Positions 59,667 through 64,000 of a stretch of DNA of 64,000 nt are shown here, piece after piece; positions within the stretch are counted from its first letter, which is position 1; each line of letters starts with the position of its first letter. This DNA comes from Sporobolomyces roseus (Eukaryota > Basidiomycota > Microbotryomycetes > Sporidiobolales > Sporidiobolaceae), in the NCBI GenBank assembly GCA_016617785.1, contig JADILM010000007.1:1178001-1242000 (forward strand), read 5' to 3'. The position numbers and the translations under genes were made by a program. The notes below the pieces were generated by a model. That model saw nothing but the letters and a program-made list of their open reading frames with translations, did no database searches and had not been told where the DNA came from.

Positions 59667-61048
59667 ATGCTTATCCCACCACCCCAAGATCTCTACCCAT
59701 TAGCAATCGAGTCCCTCACTACTCAACTCCTCAAACGTACTTCAGAAATCACCAATTCGACCGTTTCAGATGATTTGGATCACTTTGAACTCTCTCATGC
59801 GCAGTGGGTCAAGGTATATTACATTCAAGCGACAGTGGTGTTGTATCTTTTGGGATGGAACTTATGGATTGCGAGGAGTTTGTTATTCCCGTTGAGTGCG
59901 CTCGTCTCTCGTTTCATCTGCGTTGTCGAATCAGCTGATTAGTTCGGGCGACGGCTCACAGAGCTCACAGCTGTTGCTTATCACGAGATGTGTCATGCCG
60001 TTGTCGGAACTTTGACGGGAGGTAAAGTAACCTCTGTAATCCTGGATCCGAATCAAGGAGGAGCAACTACGACTCAAGGTGGTTGGCCATTCCTCTCTCT
60101 CCCTGCCGGTTGTCAGTCCTTTTCCCTCACACACCTCTTCCCGTGCGTGCGAGGACTGATTTCCAAGGTGAGCTTGAGCAGATATCGGTTCGACTTCGAT
60201 CGGAGCAAGTCTGATCTTTGCGAGCTTCGACGAGAGAGCTAGTAAGATAGCTGCAATCCCCGCGTTCTTGTTATTGTGTTTGGTCAGTTGGTGGAGTCGA
60301 AAGAGTAGGTTTACGTTAATCAATATCAACTTCATGAGTGGTTTACTCGTTATCGCTTGTAAGTCAAGCTTCTATGATCGTTCTCCTTTCTTCTGTATAG
60401 GCGAGTCGTGAAGTACGGTGAGGAATCAGAACTGACGAGAGGGTCTCGACCTGAGCATAGTTTTCGTTTCGCAACCCGTCGCTTTACCTTTCTTGCTTAT
60501 ACAAATCGGCGTAATGAACGGTGCGTGTCTCTGACTTGTTCATTACTCAATTGAGGTGTACTGATTGGCAGGAGTGGATTCACAGTCATGGCAAGTTCCG
60601 ATTCATCAGAATCTCGACGAAGTCGTTTGAATTGATGCTAATCCGTACTGTCTTGCAGTATTCCATATTCGATCAAATCGATGATCTAGTACTACACAAG
60701 ATCAATGCCTCAGGTAAGCTCTCACTGCTTCTCGCTGTCCTCGTCTCTCGGTTCACATAATCGCGAAATCTGACCAATCATGAGTTTTCCTCTTCTTCAA
60801 TAGACGTCTGCGCTTTCCAAGAGATGTATCCTTGGTTACCTGCTCAAGTTTGGGGCGCTATCTGGACGACCAGTAGTCTCGTTAGTCGTGAGTCGAGCTC
60901 TCGGATCAGTCATTATTGACATTTCTTCGACTGACTGAACTTGTCAACTCGAACCACAGTTACTTTATCCATCATTAGCGGGATCATCTTCTTCAAAGAT
61001 AACTTTGCGGATCAAGCGATTAGCGCGAAAGGGTTCTTAGGGGTCTGA
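59667..61048 (+). CDS. M50B-like membrane metallopeptidase
   Basis: Polytopic membrane protein with the zinc motif HEMCH (HExxH) in LKLTAVAYHEMCHAVVGTLT, followed by GGKVTSVILDPNQGGATTTQGG, which is the usual sequence after the motif in fungal M50B-like proteins. Exon 1 is 59667-59895 (donor GTGCGC) and exon 2 starts at 59962, giving the characteristic LFPLKLTAV join. Further membrane segments: IGASLIFASFDERASKIAAI, FLLLCLVSWWSR, and near the end LSIISGIIFF. Exons between about 60110 and 60990 are small and some junctions are not fixed. Ends KGFLGV at 61048. Possible site-2-type intramembrane protease; substrate unknown. Confidence 0.8.
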
Positions 61049-61209
61049 CTCGTGCTTGCGTAGAAGATCGCAGAGTTAGTTCTTGACAACAAGGCTTGAC
61101 AATCCTCGTTTCGCTCTTTTCTTTCCGATACTAGGCCTCATGACGAGAGTTCCGAGCTCGTAGAGATAAGCACAATTCAAACAAGACTTTCGTTTTCGTT
61201 ACATATAAC

Positions 61210-63212
61210 CTAGTCCACGTCTTTACTTATACTCCTTTCACTCGAAGTCGACGGCGGCATACTCTTTCTCTTCCTTATCGAGCTTGCCCTGTCTTTGTCA
61301 CTCCTACTCTCCGACCTCTCCCCAACCAACGCTGCACCCGAAACTCCCTTATTCTCACTTCTCCTCCTAACCTTCTCCTTCTCCCTTTCTTTCTCAATCT
61401 CCCTCTTCTTGACTCCCTCTCCCGCTGCAACTCCTGAGACTCGTTCAGTTCTTTCGACTAATCCAGCTCGTCGAACCCAAGCTCTTCGACGAGTGTAGCG
61501 TCCCAATCCTCCCTTGGGTCCCATCTTTTCGAAATGATTATCACCGTATTGCCATCCTTCACCATCTACTGCCCAGTGTTCAAAGATCTTCGAGTGTGAA
61601 TCAGAGATCAATGAGGTTGGGGAAGAGAACGCGGAAGGAGTTATTGGGGATGCTGTGATTGAGGATGCGTGCGAGAGGAGGGAGGAGGGTGGTGAAGGTA
61701 AGGAAGAGAAGATTGAACTGGACGAGGTTGTGGGCGAAGAAGGAGGGAGTGATGGCGATCCGGTTGCGTCGGATGGGGGCAGAGGAGAAGAAACGGGCAG
61801 AGAGACGGTAGGGAGAGGTTCACGGAGTACTCGCCATTCTGGATCTAACCATTTCCATGATGTGATCTTTTTCAATTTCGAGAGGGGACCGGTCGGAGTT
61901 GGTGAAGGAATGTAGGTGATTTGAGGAGCGGGGAGAGTGAAGGAGGAAGGAGGATTCGAAGGGTTCGAAGAAGGATCCGTCCTAATTTGCGAGTAAGAGC
62001 GAAATCAGATCACCTGCCACTGTATGAGCACAAAGAGAGGGCTTACCAGCTCGCACGTTCTCCGGGTAAGAGGGCGTGAGTCCAATCCAACCCAACCCAC
62101 CACCTCTGATTTTCGAAGACTGTGAATTGTACTTCTACATCCTCTTCGCTCTCTTCCTCTTCCTGCTCAAACACCTTCTCGACATGATCCGGATCGACCT
62201 TGTCCAACTCTTCTACGACCAACGAGTTTGACGAGATTGAAACAGGAATTGAAGCCTGTCGTTTCGGAGTTTTAACAATCTTCTCCTCGACGACGACAAC
62301 TTCACCATTCTTATTCTTGTAACTCCTCTTCCCTACTAACCCTGGTAATCCAACTCCACTCTTGGTCCTCTCCCATTCACTTTTGAACCCTTTTCCACCT
62401 TTCAGAGTGACACTGACGAGAACTCGAACGATCCATCGAATTCCTGCTGAACGCCAAACTAGTTCTCGAAGGGTCGTGAAGAAAGGTGCGTTCCACAAGA
62501 TGCCAACTGAACCGACTAGGAGGAAGACGTATCGAAGAGGGACGAGGTAAGTGAGGACGAGATAGAAAGGGTAAGAAGTTAAAGCGAGTCGAGCAGTCGA
62601 GTAAGCGGGAGCCGGGATCGAAGGTCGGAGAGGAGTGAAAGAGAATTGTTGTGAGATGGGGTAGAGGAGTTGAGTTCGGAGTGCTTGAAGGTGAGTGAAG
62701 AGGAAGTGGGAGGAAGTCAAGAGTTGAGAATAAGCTGCTGGAGTGAGAGTTGGCGGTCTCGAATTCCTCGAACTCGATGTCGATGTCGTCGCTTTCCCGG
62801 TGACTTGTTTCGATGCGGTAGAGAAGTAACGAATTCCGACAAAAACGAGGATTGACAAGTTGAATCCATATTTGACGATCCACTTCCCGAACAAACAAAC
62901 TCCCCACCAACTCAACAGTAACAACAGGGATTCCCAAAAGTTCTTTTCATTCTCCCACGTGATCAATTGACAGATATAAGTTGCGAGATTGAGGAAAGGA
63001 GCGATGAGTGCGAACAATTTGAGGAGAGTTGGAGGAGTAGCGAGGAGGAGATCGGTAGGTGAAGGTTCGAGAGATGCTGGTGGAGTAGTCGAAGAGAGTA
63101 GAGGGGAAGCGCTAGAAGCTGAAGGGAGGAGAGAGGAGGGAGACCGAGATGAAGTTGAAGAGGAGGAAGTTTGAGGTGCGGGTGGAGAAGTGGTAGAGAT
63201 TAAGGGTTTCAT
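61210..63212 (-). CDS. Dysferlin-domain peroxin (Pex24p/Pex30 family)
   Basis: ER/peroxisome membrane protein of the Pex28-32 group that controls peroxisome number and ER contact. Two main exons, about 62043-63212 and 61210-61980. N-terminal Ser-rich stretch, then membrane-associated reticulon-like segments (LFALIAPFLNLATYICQLI, FWESLLLLLSWWGVCLFGKW), a basic linker, then DysFN (ENQRWWVGLDWTHALLPGERA, joined to WTD) and DysFC (SWKWLDPEWRV, GWQYGDNHFE, RYTRRRAWVRRA). The C-terminus is a charged disordered tail. The ATG at 63212 is a minimum: the frame can be extended by a CTAATACAG acceptor at about 63256 to an upstream exon around 63310-63460, whose start I could not fix. Confidence 0.9.
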
Positions 63213-63245
63213 CGTGAGTACCCGTAGGCTCGGATCAGTCCACAA

Positions 63246-63880
63246 GGTATCTATCCTGTATTAGCTGAGGTGTGAGTGAGTTGAAGGAAACAGAGAGTTG
63301 AGAAGGGAAAACTCGCGTGAAAGCCGAACGACGTCACCAACAGCTGAACTAGAGGTGTTCAGCTTGACTGTGACTATTGTAGGTGTATCGTTGTAAGAAG
63401 AGTAGTCGGATATGCTCTCGAGATGATGCGCGCGAGGGAGAGAGCTGAATTGAAAATGAGGTGGGGTTGCCGACAATGAAAGCGAGGCCTTGACAGTGTG
63501 CTACTTGAGGTGTGATCAGGAGATGAAAAGGGCGAACGGGGAATTGAAGGATGAACAAGTGAGATGAGAGAAGGGAACGAAAAAGACTTTCTTCTTCGCA
63601 ACTCTCTCGGCGACCTTGACTTTTCTTCCTCTGACAGCAGTGAACGACAAGCAGAACCCACAATTGCAAAAGTAACGAGGGATTATATAGAAAGCTATAT
63701 GGTATACCAAAATCACAGAGAACCTAGAACGAAACAACCCTCAAGAAAATCTAAAATATCAACAAACTCTCCTCTTCTACCTCTCGCTCACTCGCCCTTG
63801 ACCCCTCATGAGCTCGTCTGACATCAGAGTTGTCCCTACCGCTTCGATGTGGCTTGCCCTCCCGCCAAAGTCTCGTCTTT
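63246..63880. other. Upstream region of the peroxin gene with a possible 5' exon
   Basis: On the minus strand, a frame including IVTVKLNTSSSAVGDVV can be joined by a GTTTTC donor (about 63322) to the peroxin frame. No ATG fits clearly. The rest, including an A/T-rich patch at 63670-63770, shows no gene. Confidence 0.4.
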
Positions 63881-64000
63881 CTAACCGCTCATCTCCAATA
63901 ACCTTTCAACCGCTTTCCCAACATCTCCTCCTTCCGCCCAAAGTACCATCTCTACCACTTCCCTCTCCATTCCTTCTCCCTTTCCCTCCTCTCCCACTCC
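63881..64000 (-). CDS. C-terminal fragment of a gene running off the window
   Basis: The minus strand is open from the window edge to a TAG at 63881-63883. It encodes a Gly/Glu-rich linker and then a helix EVVEMVLWAEGGDVGKAVER, ending LLEMSG. This resembles a small helical C-terminal domain (UBA-like spacing G-G-D-x-x-K-A-V-E-x-L-L). Too short to name. Confidence 0.5.
   Translation of the reverse strand, partial: GVGEEGKGEGMEREVVEMVLWAEGGDVGKAVERLLEMSG

Overview
The window looks like nuclear DNA of a basidiomycete fungus. Genes are compact and intron-dense. Introns are mostly 50-80 bases, with GTGAGT or GTACGT donors, a CTGAC or CTGAT branch site about 20 bases before the acceptor, and CAG or TAG acceptors. 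Several proteins are fungal types (Zn2Cys6 regulator, PalC-like BRO1 protein, dysferlin-domain peroxin, Are-type sterol acyltransferase). Intron style and protein character suggest Pucciniomycotina, possibly Microbotryomycetes, but that is inference.

Layout. 1-9.4 kb: 3'-truncated Zn2Cys6 regulator (-), divergent histone H2A/H2B pair, a 1.9 kb stretch with no convincing gene, a proline-rich protein (-) and an RTR1/RPAP2-like phosphatase (+). 10-15.5 kb: sterol O-acyltransferase and the DRG1/Rbg1 GTPase. 15.9-26.9 kb: accessory-looking block with three members of an unrecognised modular family (genes A, B, C), TatD nuclease, leucine-rich-repeat protein, Ych1-like rhodanese and a duplicated segment. 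27-31.5 kb: SAP30BP/HCNGP-like protein, Tti2-like protein and VMA21. 33.5-40.1 kb: a ten-exon gene of about 1989 codons whose C-terminus carries a TnpB/Fanzor-type RuvC plus zinc ribbon. 40.3-53.9 kb: C2H2 zinc-finger gene with an apparent frameshift, SDH4, DHH1, a serine-rich protein, PalC-like protein and glutathionyl-hydroquinone reductase. 54.4-57.8 kb: tandem genes D and E, again of the modular family. 58.5-64 kb: AhpC/TSA-like protein, M50B-like membrane peptidase, Pex30-type peroxin and a truncated gene end.

Most housekeeping genes are unrelated neighbours with short shared promoters. The two signals most worth following are the very large Fanzor-like gene and the five-member modular family, which shares phase-0 intron positions across genes that have diverged strongly in sequence. 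Several single-base frame breaks occur in otherwise convincing genes, so base-level accuracy of the assembly should be checked before any is called a pseudogene.
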